From the NCBI RefSeq assembly GCF_027563465.1, contig NZ_JAPFQA010000003.1, positions 372,001-436,000 of the forward strand: 64,000 nt of DNA, in the 5' to 3' direction. The notes beneath the pieces were generated by a model that had not been told where the DNA came from, made no database searches, and saw nothing but the letters and a program-made list of their open reading frames with translations. This DNA comes from Mesorhizobium qingshengii (GTDB lineage: Bacteria; Pseudomonadota; Alphaproteobacteria; Rhizobiales; Rhizobiaceae). Position numbers and translations under genes: made by a program. Of this stretch, positions 53,430-61,792 are shown in pieces (position 1 is the first letter of the stretch; every line of letters starts with the position of its first letter).

Positions 53430-55042
53430 TTTTGTTCCTCCAGAACCAGTTCGGCGCCCTTCCAACCGGTCATGACCGAGGCGGCGTTGGTGTTGCCGGT
53501 GATGTTGTCGGGAAAGATCGAGGCGTCGATGATGCGCAGGCCTTCAAGGCCGTGCACCTTCAGACGTGGGTCGACGACGGCGCGCGACGCGTCCGGCCCC
53601 ATGCGGCAGGTCGAGACCGGGTGATAGACGGTGCCCGAGCGCTTCCTGAAATCCGTAATCAGGTCGGCGTCGGACGTGATCGACGGACCTGGCAGAACCT
53701 CTTCCTCGATGATCTCGGCCATGGCGGGCATCGAGGCGATCTTGCGCACGAACTTCACCGCGTCGAGCATCTCGGCGACATCGGCCTCGGTGGAATAGGC
53801 ATTGGCGACGATTCTGGGATAATCCAGCGGGTTGGCCGAGCGGATCATGATCTCGCCACGGCTCGACGGGCGGCAGTTGGACAGGCCGATGGAGAAGCCC
53901 GGCCATGGGTCGGGGGTCAGGATGGGGCGCTCGCCGCTTTTGGGAATGACGGTCGAGAACGCCTGGAAATAGAGCTGCATGTTGGGCCGCGAAAATGCCG
54001 GGTCGGTGCGGAAGAAGCCGCCGCCGTGGTTCATCGACAGCGACAGCGGGCCGGAGCGGGTGAGGATGTACCGCATGCCGACAAGCAGCTTGCCCCACCA
54101 GGGACGCAGGATCTGGTTGAGCGTCGGCAGCCGGCCCTTGAACGTGTAGTTGATGCCGACATGGTCCTGCAGATGCGCGCCGACATTTTCGTTGGCGTGG
54201 ATGACGGGAATGCCGAGCTTGTTGAGCAGCGCCAAGGGACCGATGCCGGAGAGCTGCAGCAGTTGTGGCGAATTGATCGAGCCGGCGGACAGGATGACCT
54301 CGCGGCCGGCACGCACCGTCTTGGTCTCACCGTTCTGCTGATATTCGATGCCGACGGCGCGCTTGCCGTCGAACAGGATGCGAGTCGCCAGCGCCCCGGT
54401 CTCGACGCGGACATTGCCGCGCTTCATGGCCGGACGCAGGAAGGCGCGTGCGGCCGACATGCGGCGGCCGTTGCGGGTCGAGATCTGATAGACGCCGACG
54501 CCTTCCTGGGCAGCGCCGTTGAAGTCGGAGTTCAACGGCAAGCCTGCCTGCTGGCCGGCGGCGAGATAGCGCCGGGTCAAGGGGTGGACGGCGTTCGCGC
54601 AGTCGGTGACGTGCAGGGGGCCGCCGACGCCACGCCATTTGTCGGCGCCGGCCTCGTTGTCCTCCAGCGCCTTGAAGGCGGGCAGGAGATCGTCAAAACC
54701 CCAGCCGGGATTGCCGGCGTCCCGCCAGTCGTCGAAATCCTCGCGTGCGCCCCTGATCCAGACCATGGCATTGATCGAGCTCGAACCGCCAAGCAGCTTG
54801 CCGCGCGGCCAATGATCGACATTGCCGCCAAGGCCCGGGTCCGGCTCGGTCTTGTAGTTCCAGTTGACGGCCGGGTCGAAGAAGGTCTTGCCGTAGCCAA
54901 GCGGCATCTGGACATAGAAGCGGCGGTCAGTGCCGCCTGCTTCCAGCACCAGCACCGATAAGCGGCCCGAGGCCGACAATTTTTCCGCCAGAACCGAGCC
55001 TGCCGAGCCGGAGCCGACGATGATGAAATCATAGGTCTGCAT
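53426..55042 (-). CDS. GMC-family FAD oxidoreductase (choline dehydrogenase-like)
   Basis: This 538-residue protein has the N-terminal FAD fold DFIIVGSGSAGSVLAEKLSA, the GMC signature 1 region GKLLGGSSSINAMVWIRGA, signature 2 ILSAGSINSPQLLQLSGIGP, and the C-terminal active-site His region YHPVSTCRMG with TGNTNAASVMTGWKGAEL. GMC enzymes oxidise alcohols, choline or sugars. It is the first gene of a run with an enolase-superfamily dehydratase and a hydroxyacid dehydrogenase, so the run probably oxidises and dehydrates a polyol or sugar acid. No regulator or transporter is adjacent. Confidence 0.93.
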   Translation of the reverse strand: MQTYDFIIVGSGSAGSVLAEKLSASGRLSVLVLEAGGTDRRFYVQMPLGYGKTFFDPAVNWNYKTEPDPGLGGNVDHWPRGKLLGGSSSINAMVWIRGAREDFDDWRDAGNPGWGFDDLLPAFKALEDNEAGADKWRGVGGPLHVTDCANAVHPLTRRYLAAGQQAGLPLNSDFNGAAQEGVGVYQISTRNGRRMSAARAFLRPAMKRGNVRVETGALATRILFDGKRAVGIEYQQNGETKTVRAGREVILSAGSINSPQLLQLSGIGPLALLNKLGIPVIHANENVGAHLQDHVGINYTFKGRLPTLNQILRPWWGKLLVGMRYILTRSGPLSLSMNHGGGFFRTDPAFSRPNMQLYFQAFSTVIPKSGERPILTPDPWPGFSIGLSNCRPSSRGEIMIRSANPLDYPRIVANAYSTEADVAEMLDAVKFVRKIASMPAMAEIIEEEVLPGPSITSDADLITDFRKRSGTVYHPVSTCRMGPDASRAVVDPRLKVHGLEGLRIIDASIFPDNITGNTNAASVMTGWKGAELVLEEQK

Positions 55043-55253
55043 GATTGGTCTGGGTGGCTCCGGAATTTCAGGCTGTACCCTAGACGCCGCGAGCGCGCCA
55101 CGTCGCCGGGCCTTCCGGCATGGCTTGTGAAAAAAGCGACCGGCGGCACCTGGATCTGAATGTCAGCTTCCGCCGCCCGAAGCGGACGATGGCGCCATCC
55201 TCTCTCGGACAAGAGCACATGAGCGAGCGGTCGCCCGCCGGCCTTGGCCAGCT

Positions 55254-56249
55254 TTACTTGGTTCGCGCCGTGGCCGATCCGATGAAGGCGAGCATGCGCG
55301 TCAGGGCCTCCTGCCCGGCGGGGATATCCAAATTGAACTGGTATTCGTGCGGGAGTGGCGGGCTGTAGTCGGCCTGAAAGAACAGGCTGTCGACCTGGAC
55401 GCCCAGCCCCTGAAGTCTTTGTGCAAGCAAGACAGCCTGCGGCGCGAGCGGATCGCCGTTGCCGCTGGAGATGAAGGCGCGAGGAAATGTGCCCGTGACA
55501 TAGCGCGTAACCGATGCCAGAGCGAAGCGCTTGTCATCGAGAAAATCCTTCGTTCCCGAATAGGCCCAGAGCACTGTTTTCAGGAACCAGGCATAGTCGC
55601 CTTTGTAGTCGACCGAAGTGATGTCGTAGGCGCCGGAAAGGAGAAGGACGGCCGGCAGCCTTGCGGGCGGCAGCGCCGGCCTGATGCCGATGCGTTCAGC
55701 GTAGCCCGGATCGGTGGTGATGATGGCGATCTGGGCCGCAATCTGAGCGCCCGCGGAATCTCCGGCGAGCACCATCGCATCCGGATCGACGTTCAGTTCC
55801 ACTGCATGCTGCTGGAGATAGCCGAGCGCCCTGTTCACCTGCTGGACCGGTTTCGGATAGGTCGAACCGAAGCCGGTGGAATATTCGACACCGACCGTGG
55901 AATAGCCATGGCCCGACAACACCTTCAAGTAGTTGGCGATGCCCTCCTTGCTGCCGCCGATCCATCCGCCGCCATGGATCCACACGATGGTTGGCAAAGG
56001 CCGGTCGGTGCCCGAAGGGAAGTTGATGTCGAAGACCTCGTCCTTTCCCTCCCCATAGGGGATGCCGCGCTTCGTCACGATCCCAGGCGGTACGTGCTTT
56101 TCAAGCGCGGTCTCGGACGACTGATCCCCTTTCGAAAACATGTAGGAGATGACGGCCACGGACGGCCAGGGGCTGAGCCTGACAGCAAGGACGATGACTA
56201 CGATCAATCCAAGGACGATGCCGACAAGCAGGAGAAGAAATCGCTTCAT
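55254..56249 (-). CDS. Alpha/beta-hydrolase fold esterase, HSL-like, membrane-anchored
   Basis: This 331-residue protein has an N-terminal anchor (MKRFLLLLVGIVLGLIVVIV) and an alpha/beta hydrolase domain of the hormone-sensitive-lipase type: VWIHGGGWIGGSKEG (oxyanion HGGG) and LAGDSAGAQIAAQ (nucleophile Ser in G-D-S-A-G). The Asp would lie in SGNGDPLAP and the His in PPLPHEYQ. ATG 56249 begins the anchor. It is divergent from the thioesterase, and no other gene shares the transcript. Confidence 0.9.
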   Translation of the reverse strand: MKRFLLLLVGIVLGLIVVIVLAVRLSPWPSVAVISYMFSKGDQSSETALEKHVPPGIVTKRGIPYGEGKDEVFDINFPSGTDRPLPTIVWIHGGGWIGGSKEGIANYLKVLSGHGYSTVGVEYSTGFGSTYPKPVQQVNRALGYLQQHAVELNVDPDAMVLAGDSAGAQIAAQIAIITTDPGYAERIGIRPALPPARLPAVLLLSGAYDITSVDYKGDYAWFLKTVLWAYSGTKDFLDDKRFALASVTRYVTGTFPRAFISSGNGDPLAPQAVLLAQRLQGLGVQVDSLFFQADYSPPLPHEYQFNLDIPAGQEALTRMLAFIGSATARTK

Positions 56250-56383
56250 GACCAAGGCATTTTGCACTCGGTCAGCTGGAAGTCAAAATCCGGACTGCGA
56301 CACTACCTGGCTGTTGGCGCGTTGACGCGTCGGTGCCATGACGCTACGGGATCGGGACAATCGATCTCAAGGGGATGTCTCGC

Positions 56384-56779
56384 ATGGTGCATTACGCGGA
56401 CGGCCGGCCGATCGGCGATCTGACGCTGCGGACACTGGCCATGCCCTCGGATGCCAATGCGGCGGGCGATATCTTCGGTGGCTGGGTGATGGCGCAGATG
56501 GACCTTGCCTGTGGCATCCGCGCCGCCGAACGCGCCAAGGGCCGCGTGGTGACGGCGGCGGTGAAGGAAATGTCGTTCGCCAAGCCGATGAAGATCGGCG
56601 ACACGCTCTGCATCTACACCCATGTCGAGCGCGTCGGCCGCACCTCGATGACGCTCAAGGTCGAGGCCTGGGCGCAACGCTACCTCTCCGATCTGATGGA
56701 GAAGGTCACCCACGCCGATTTCATCATGGTGGCGCTGGACGGCGAAGGCAAGCCAAAGGCCGTTCCGGCGGAAAGCTGA
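56384..56779 (+). CDS. Acyl-CoA thioesterase, hot-dog fold (YciA type)
   Basis: This 131-residue single hot-dog domain begins MVHYADGRPIGDLTLRTLAM. It has the YciA-type catalytic segment ANAAGDIFGGWVMAQMDLAC (Asp in G-D-I-F-G-G) and VKEMSFAKPMKIGDTL. The family cleaves acyl-CoAs to recycle CoA. Two ATGs lie at 56375 and 56384; AAGGGG touches the first and is nine bases from the second, so 56384 is preferred. It is divergent from the HSL-like esterase. Confidence 0.92.
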   Translation: MVHYADGRPIGDLTLRTLAMPSDANAAGDIFGGWVMAQMDLACGIRAAERAKGRVVTAAVKEMSFAKPMKIGDTLCIYTHVERVGRTSMTLKVEAWAQRYLSDLMEKVTHADFIMVALDGEGKPKAVPAES

Positions 56780-56912
56780 ACGGCTCGATGCAGATGCAGC
56801 CGGCCTAGATCAACAGCAGTCCATCACCTGTTTCACCCGCATGTGTGGTGCTTTTCATATTCGCGTTCGCAAACTTCCGTGACCGTGTCCGAACGGACCT
56901 GGAGGGAAGACA

Positions 56913-57227
56913 ATGCGTCAACGATTGCTGAACGGCGCATTGGCGGGCGCGCTTGCTGCCTTGTTCTGCCTGCTGGCCGCAACCGCCTACACCGAGGTCA
57001 AACAAGACGATGCCGAGGCCCGTTGCGCTTCCGCAAACCACACCTTCAGGCAGCAAGCGGCCAGATGCGGAAACTGCCTTGCCGCGACGCACGGCGCCTG
57101 CGCGGTGAGCGTCAGCAATTGCGGTGGATGGGCGACCTGCGCCATCGACGGCAAGGTCGTCGATCGGGCCTCGAAATCGAAGCGGATCGAAAGCCGTCAG
57201 TGGGCCGTGGTGCAGATGCAGCCGTAG
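56913..57227 (+). CDS. Exported Cys-rich small protein
   Basis: This 104-residue protein has a Sec signal (MRQRLLNGALAGALAALFCL, cleavage near ATA) and a mature domain with seven Cys (e.g. ARCGNCLAATHGACAVSVSN then CGGWATC), likely disulfide-bonded in the periplasm. GGAGGGAAGAC precedes the ATG. No family is recognised. It stands between the thioesterase and the HxlR gene and ends at 57227. Confidence 0.72.
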   Translation: MRQRLLNGALAGALAALFCLLAATAYTEVKQDDAEARCASANHTFRQQAARCGNCLAATHGACAVSVSNCGGWATCAIDGKVVDRASKSKRIESRQWAVVQMQP

Positions 57228-57276
57228 GATATTTCCGCGCTACGTGGCGCGCGCAAACCCTTGCCATGCAAGGGTT

Positions 57277-57684
57277 TCAGGCATGCACGCCGTCGAATTT
57301 CTCGCGCGCCGCCTTGACGCGGGTGGTGTTCTTGCGCGCCCATTCGCCAAGCGCGCTGACCGGGATCAGCAATTCATGGCCGAGTTCGGTCAGCTCGTAA
57401 TCGACACGCGGCGGAATGGTCGGGAACACGGTGCGGGTGATGAAGCCGTCGCGCTCCAGTCCACGCAAGGTGGTGGTCAGCATCTTCTGCGAGATGCCGC
57501 CGACGGCAGCGCGCAATTCGTTGAAGCGCAGCGGCCCGTCGCCCAGCTTGCCGACCACCAGAACGGTCCATTTGTCGCCGACGCGCTGCAGGATTTCCGA
57601 GACGGCGCGGCAGTCCTCGGTGTTATGCGGGTGCCTCAGTAACAAAAAGGTGCCTCCTTGCGCCTCGAGTTGACAGTATCTCAT
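57277..57684 (-). CDS. HxlR-family winged-helix regulator
   Basis: This 135-residue regulator starts at ATG 57684 (MRYCQLEAQGGTFLLLRHPH). It contains the HxlR signatures CRAVSEILQRVGDKWTVLVV, LRFNELRAAVGGISQKMLT and the wing GLERDGFITRTVFPTIPPRV followed by DYELTELG. A Cys near residue 26 (TEDCRAV) is the site used by redox- or aldehyde-sensing HxlR proteins. It is divergent from an FMN reductase; a perfect palindrome lies between them and is the likely operator. No ribosome site is seen before the ATG, so translation may be leaderless. Confidence 0.9.
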   Translation of the reverse strand: MRYCQLEAQGGTFLLLRHPHNTEDCRAVSEILQRVGDKWTVLVVGKLGDGPLRFNELRAAVGGISQKMLTTTLRGLERDGFITRTVFPTIPPRVDYELTELGHELLIPVSALGEWARKNTTRVKAAREKFDGVHA

Positions 57685-57692
57685 ATAGCGCC

Positions 57693-57709
57693 GGTATCCA
57701 AACGATACC
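57693..57709. promoter_or_regulatory. Palindromic operator between hxlR-like and FMN reductase genes
   Basis: GGTATC-CAAAC-GATACC is a perfect 6-5-6 inverted repeat centred in the short divergent gap. TTGACA at 57670-57675 is a plausible -35 for the reductase, putting the palindrome at its -10 region, where HxlR binding would block transcription. The spacing and divergent arrangement are typical of YodB/HxlR-type control. Confidence 0.72.
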
Positions 57710-57735
57710 AGCTTTACTTGCAAGGAGAGCCCCCC

Positions 57736-58341
57736 ATGTCAAAACCCAAGATCGCCATCATCGTCGGTTCGACGCGCGCCGCGCGCTTCGCCGACGTACC
57801 GACCCAGTGGATCGCCAAGATCGCCAAGTCGCATGCCGACATCGACGTCGAAATCGTCGACCTGCGTGACTTCCCGCTGCCGTTCTTCGACGAGGTTGCG
57901 TCCTCCGCCTGGGCGCCGTCGCAGAACGAAGTGGCCAAGCGCTGGCAGAAGAAGGTCGCCGAACTCGACGGCTTCATCTTCACCGCCGCCGAGTACAATC
58001 ACGGCCCGACGGCTGTGCTGAAGAACGCCATCGACTACGCCGCCAACGAATGGAACAAGAAGCCGGCCGGCTTCGTCGGCTATGGCAGCGTCGGCGGTGC
58101 TCGCGCCGTCGAACAGCTCCGCCTTCATGCGGTCGAATTGCAGATGGCTCCGGTCAAGTCGGCTGTCCATATCGCCTGGGGCGATTTCCTCGCCGTCCGT
58201 CAGGGCGAGAAGAAGCTCGAGGATCTCGAGCACTTGAACCAGGCGGCCACGGCGCTGGTCAACGACGTTGCCTGGTGGGCCAAGGTGCTCAAGGCCGCGC
58301 GTCAGGCCGACGCCGTCGCCGAGGAAGTCAAGGCGGCCTGA
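57736..58341 (+). CDS. NAD(P)H-dependent FMN reductase (flavodoxin-like)
   Basis: This 201-residue protein begins MSKPKIAIIVGSTRAARFAD, the FMN phosphate loop GSTRxxR, with FPLPFFDEVASSAWAP and the flavin-binding EYNHGPTAVLKNAIDYA. The NADPH_FMN reductase family includes azoreductase- and quinone reductase-like proteins. GGAGAG precedes the ATG. It is divergent from the HxlR regulator, so it is probably induced by the electrophile, aldehyde or quinone that the regulator senses. Confidence 0.92.
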   Translation: MSKPKIAIIVGSTRAARFADVPTQWIAKIAKSHADIDVEIVDLRDFPLPFFDEVASSAWAPSQNEVAKRWQKKVAELDGFIFTAAEYNHGPTAVLKNAIDYAANEWNKKPAGFVGYGSVGGARAVEQLRLHAVELQMAPVKSAVHIAWGDFLAVRQGEKKLEDLEHLNQAATALVNDVAWWAKVLKAARQADAVAEEVKAA

Positions 58342-58372
58342 CCGCCGGTTCGAATTATCCTCCCAAGGATAC

Positions 58373-58398
58373 GGGGCGGCGCTTGCGCCGCCCTCTTC
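58373..58398 (+). terminator. Terminator of the FMN reductase gene
   Basis: A 9-bp perfect GC stem (GGGCGGCGC/GCGCCGCCC) with a two-base loop is followed by TCTTC. It is 31 bases past the stop at 58341. The poor T-run lowers certainty. Confidence 0.6.
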
Positions 58399-58571
58399 AA
58401 TTCACGGAAGCCATGGCGTCTGGCTGCGCCAGCCTCGGCGGCGAGCGGCCGCCCGCAGGTCGCGGTCGGCGGCCGCTTCCCACTCGACCGGGCCAGCGAG
58501 GCGCACCGCTGCTGGACGAGCGCCGCTCGACGGGGAAGGTCGTGCCGATGCCCTGACCTTGAGGCGGTGTT

Positions 58572-59897
58572 CTACCGCACCGCCTCGCGATGAGCGCTGG
58601 GCAGGCGGGTGGCGATCAGCTTGTCGATGCGGCGGCCGTCGAGGTCGACCACCTCGAAGCGCCAGCCTTGCGCATCGACGCATTCGCCGGTCGCCGGCAG
58701 GTGATGCAGGTGCGCCAGCACATAGCCCGCGACGGTCTCGTAGTCGCGGTTTTCCGGCAGGTCGATGCCGAGCACGTCGGCCATCTCGTCGGCCTGCATG
58801 TAGCCGGCGAGCAGCCATGAGCCGTCCTCGCGCTTGACGGCATTCTCCTCGTCGCCGGCATCGGTGTCCGCCCGGAACACGCCGGTGATGGCCTCGAGAA
58901 TGTCGGCCGGGGTGACGATGCCTTCGAAATGGCCGTATTCGTCATGCACCAGCGCCATCGGCACGTCGGATTCCTTGAGCTTCTGCAGCACGTCCAGCGC
59001 ATCGGCCTGGTCGTAGACGATGGGGGCCACGCGCGCATGCTTGCGCGGGTCGAGGGCGCGGCCGGCAAGCAGCGCGGCCAGCACGTCGCGCGTCTGGATG
59101 ACGCCGACCATGACATCGACGCCGCCGTCGCCGGCAGGCAGGCGCGAATGCTGGGTTTCCATCAGCAGCTTGCGGATGGTGCTCTCGTCGGATTGCAAAT
59201 TGATCCAGTCGACCTCGGTGCGCGGCGTCATCACCGCGCGCACGGCGCGGTCGCCAAGCCGCATGACGCCGGCGATCATGCGCCGTTCGTCGGATTCGAT
59301 GGTGCCGTGGTGTTCCGCCTCGGCGACCAGCATCTTGATCTCCTCGTCGGTGACCTTCTCCTCGCTTTCGCCGCGCTGGCCAAGCAGCCACAGGAAAGCG
59401 CGGCCGGAGAAGTCGAGCAGGAACACCAGCGGCGCCGAAACGGTGGCAAGGATGGTCATCGCCGGGGCAGCGCGCGCGGCAACGCGCTCGGGATCGCGCA
59501 GCGCGATCTGCTTGGGCACCAGTTCGCCGACGATCAGCGAAAAATAGGTGATGATGGCAACGACGATGCCGACGCCGAGCGGATCGGCGACGGTCTCTCG
59601 TATGCCGGTCGAGGCCAGGAACTGCGCCAGCCTGTCACCCAGCGTGGCACCGGAAAACGCGCCGGAGAGGACGCCGACCAAGGTGATGCCGATCTGCACC
59701 GAGGACAGGAACTTGCCGGGATTGGAGCCAAGCTCGAGGGCACGGCCGGCGCCGTTGACGCCGCGGTCGATCATCGCCTTGAGGCGGGCCGGGCGCGATG
59801 AAACGATGGCGAGTTCGGACATCGACAAAAGGCCGTTCACGCAGATGAGGACGACCACGATAGCAATTTCGACGTATAGCATGAGGCTCAATAGCAT
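58572..59897 (-). CDS. CNNM/CorC-family protein with DUF21, CBS pair and CorC_HlyC domains
   Basis: This 441-residue protein starts at ATG 59897 (MLLSLMLYVEIAIVVVLICV). An N-terminal DUF21 membrane domain (about 1-170, four helices) is followed by two CBS domains (RAVMTPRTEVDWINLQS; VALVHDEYGHFEGIVTPAD) and a C-terminal CorC_HlyC domain. Members are Mg2+/Co2+ efflux or 'hemolysin-like' proteins; true haemolysis is not implied. The CBS pair binds nucleotides. It is transcribed alone. Confidence 0.92.
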   Translation of the reverse strand: MLLSLMLYVEIAIVVVLICVNGLLSMSELAIVSSRPARLKAMIDRGVNGAGRALELGSNPGKFLSSVQIGITLVGVLSGAFSGATLGDRLAQFLASTGIRETVADPLGVGIVVAIITYFSLIVGELVPKQIALRDPERVAARAAPAMTILATVSAPLVFLLDFSGRAFLWLLGQRGESEEKVTDEEIKMLVAEAEHHGTIESDERRMIAGVMRLGDRAVRAVMTPRTEVDWINLQSDESTIRKLLMETQHSRLPAGDGGVDVMVGVIQTRDVLAALLAGRALDPRKHARVAPIVYDQADALDVLQKLKESDVPMALVHDEYGHFEGIVTPADILEAITGVFRADTDAGDEENAVKREDGSWLLAGYMQADEMADVLGIDLPENRDYETVAGYVLAHLHHLPATGECVDAQGWRFEVVDLDGRRIDKLIATRLPSAHREAVR

Positions 59898-59993
59898 TGC
59901 GGCGCGGTTTTCGAAAATAGACGGCCGGCATTTTTCAAGATCAAGACACGGCCATTCAGGCTGCATCGCCAAATCCTGAGTTGGCCGATCGCT

Positions 59994-60704
59994 CTATGGC
60001 AGCTGCGGCAACACCCCGACCATGGCCTTGCCGTCGGTGAAATAGGGATCGCCGCCGCCATTGCGGCCGGTGGTTGTCGCGCCGATGCCCGCCATGGCGC
60101 TGGTCGAGACCAATTCGCCGGCGGCATCCAGGTCGTGCATCAGAAAATCGCGTTCGGCATCGATGTCGGGTCCGATGTGATGGGTGATGGCGCCGGTGTC
60201 GTGGCTCAGCCCGACGCCTCGATCGAAGCTGGCCGAGCCCAGCCACAGCGGCCGGCCGTCATCGCCGGTCGCGCCGGTCTGCCAGAAGCGGACATGATGA
60301 CGCCGGTCGGCACTGCCGCCGACCGGCTTTTCGAAGGCGAGATCCTGGGCGCGGCCCTCGAACAGCAGCCGGCTGACCGGCGCGTCGGGATAGGGGCGAG
60401 AGAACAGCACGCTTTCGCCGATATCGATCGCGGTCTTCAAGGTCACGGCATCGGCGGTGTCCCAGCCGGCGACGGCAAAGGCGTGGACAACCTCCTTCCG
60501 GGTGCCGACAAGGCCGACATTGATCGGGTCACCCGGGATGCCCTGCGGCGTGTGCGTCACCATCTCGAAGCGCTGGTTGCGAAAGCCGCGATCCCTGAAT
60601 GTCCAGAATTCCGGCGCGGCGAAATAGGCGAGCGCCAGATAGGCGGTGAGCAAGGCCGCCACCCAGATTGCAACGCGTCGCCGAAGGCTTCGTTGGCCCA
60701 TCAT
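59994..60704 (-). CDS. LssY C-terminal-domain protein, membrane-anchored
   Basis: This 236-residue protein has one N-terminal helix (RVAIWVAALLTAYLALAYFA) and an LssY-C domain with GESVLFSRPYPDAPVSRLLF, KPVGGSADRRHHVRFWQTGA and SASFDRGVGLSH. In Legionella, LssY is a type I secretion-linked protein with a phosphatase part. Only the C-terminal portion is present here. A role in envelope or lipid handling is inferred. The next minus-strand gene is an extensin-like peptidase that starts upstream. Confidence 0.85.
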   Translation of the reverse strand: MMGQRSLRRRVAIWVAALLTAYLALAYFAAPEFWTFRDRGFRNQRFEMVTHTPQGIPGDPINVGLVGTRKEVVHAFAVAGWDTADAVTLKTAIDIGESVLFSRPYPDAPVSRLLFEGRAQDLAFEKPVGGSADRRHHVRFWQTGATGDDGRPLWLGSASFDRGVGLSHDTGAITHHIGPDIDAERDFLMHDLDAAGELVSTSAMAGIGATTTGRNGGGDPYFTDGKAMVGVLPQLP

Positions 60705-60786
60705 TGCCGTCCGAATGTTCCGGCATCACTCCAAGCGGTGCCCTGTCCCTCCGGCAAAGGGCACCGGCATGCTGTTGTCCGATGCT

Positions 60787-61593
60787 CTAGCGGCAGGCGC
60801 GATAACCGTTCTTGCGGTTCTTGATGTCGAAATGGAAATGGTTGCGGTGGTCGTAATTGTAGCCGGGGCCGAGCACCGTGGTGAAATACTGGCAGCCGTC
60901 GGCGCGCACATTGTTGAGGAAGCCACGGGTGCGGAAGGCAAACAGGCCAGGCTTGCGCACGTCGATGTCGTCGCCATTGTTGAGTTCGATGCTCATGACG
61001 TCGAGCGCATTGCCCTTGCCGTGCTCCGACAGCACGCCTTCGCCGGCAATGTTGCGGCAGGAGTAGCTGGAGCCCTGGTGGATGGTTCTGACACCGGAGA
61101 AATAGCGCCAGCGGGCGGAGGGAACGAGTTCGTTCCTCGTCCAACCGGCGAAGGTGGCGGCCATGTCGCAGGTCAACGTCGCGGCGGGCTTCATCTGGAT
61201 GCTGCCGATGGCGGACACCTTTACGGGAAAGTCGATGCCGCACTGGCCCTCGTGGATCGGCGCGAGGTCGGTGTAGGCGACGTCGAGACGCTTCAATTGC
61301 TGGCGGCAGTCGGTTTCGCTGGCCGGCATCTGCTCGACCGGCGACATCGGCTCATCCATGCGCGGATAGGCGGCCTGCGTCATGTAGGGATTGGAGGGAA
61401 CAAGCTTCTGCATGCCTGTGTATTGCGGCACGGCAGCGGTCTGGGAGCCGACATCGACGGCCGGCTCCAGCGACAGCACGCTGCCGGTGTTGCAGGCCGA
61501 AACCGCCGCGAGGGCAAGGCCGGCCGCCACCATCGCCGCAGGTTTCGATTGGCGCGCGGCGGCGAAAAACCCGGCGCGAAGTTTGCCAGTCAT
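60787..61593 (-). CDS. Extensin-like LAS-type peptidase (first copy), lipoprotein
   Basis: This 268-residue protein starts at ATG 61593 (MTGKLRAGFFAAARQSKPAA) and has a signal ending AAVSAC, a possible lipobox Cys (residue 34), then an extensin-like C-terminal domain. The zinc pattern of D-Ala-D-Ala carboxypeptidase-like (LAS) enzymes is seen: EHGKGNALDVMSIEL (His-x6-Asp) and HRNHFHFDIKNR (His-x-His). A nearly intact C-terminal CRAC-like end closes the fold. It would cut peptidoglycan peptides in the periplasm. A longer N-terminus would run into repeat copy F. Confidence 0.87.
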   Translation of the reverse strand: MTGKLRAGFFAAARQSKPAAMVAAGLALAAVSACNTGSVLSLEPAVDVGSQTAAVPQYTGMQKLVPSNPYMTQAAYPRMDEPMSPVEQMPASETDCRQQLKRLDVAYTDLAPIHEGQCGIDFPVKVSAIGSIQMKPAATLTCDMAATFAGWTRNELVPSARWRYFSGVRTIHQGSSYSCRNIAGEGVLSEHGKGNALDVMSIELNNGDDIDVRKPGLFAFRTRGFLNNVRADGCQYFTTVLGPGYNYDHRNHFHFDIKNRKNGYRACR

Positions 61594-61605
61594 TGGCGGA
61601 ATCCT

Positions 61606-61692
61606 ATCCCCGAACCTGATCCCGATCAGGTTCTGCCTTTTGCCTGACCATGGTCTTTTCCGAAACCGGTTCCCGCTTTTCGGGATCATGGT
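61606..61692. repeat. Dispersed intergenic repeat (copy F)
   Basis: The first hairpin CCTGATC...GATCAGG is followed by a palindrome ACCATGGTCTTTTCCGAAACC...CCCGCTTTTCGGGATCATGGT with the same core (AAACCG...GCTTTT) as the other copies. It lies between the two extensin-like genes and may mark the junction of their duplication. Confidence 0.75.
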
Positions 61693-61792
61693 TCAGATGT
61701 CCGGCATTTTAACGGTCAAGGGTAAAGGAAAACTCAGCGGCAGCGTTCATGCCTGCGGCCAAAATGCGGCAAGCCGTCTGCGCGGACCGTAC

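Noticed and set aside
58572..59897. Haemolysin
   Set aside because: The CorC_HlyC naming is historical; DUF21 plus CBS domains indicate a metal-transport-type membrane protein, not a toxin.
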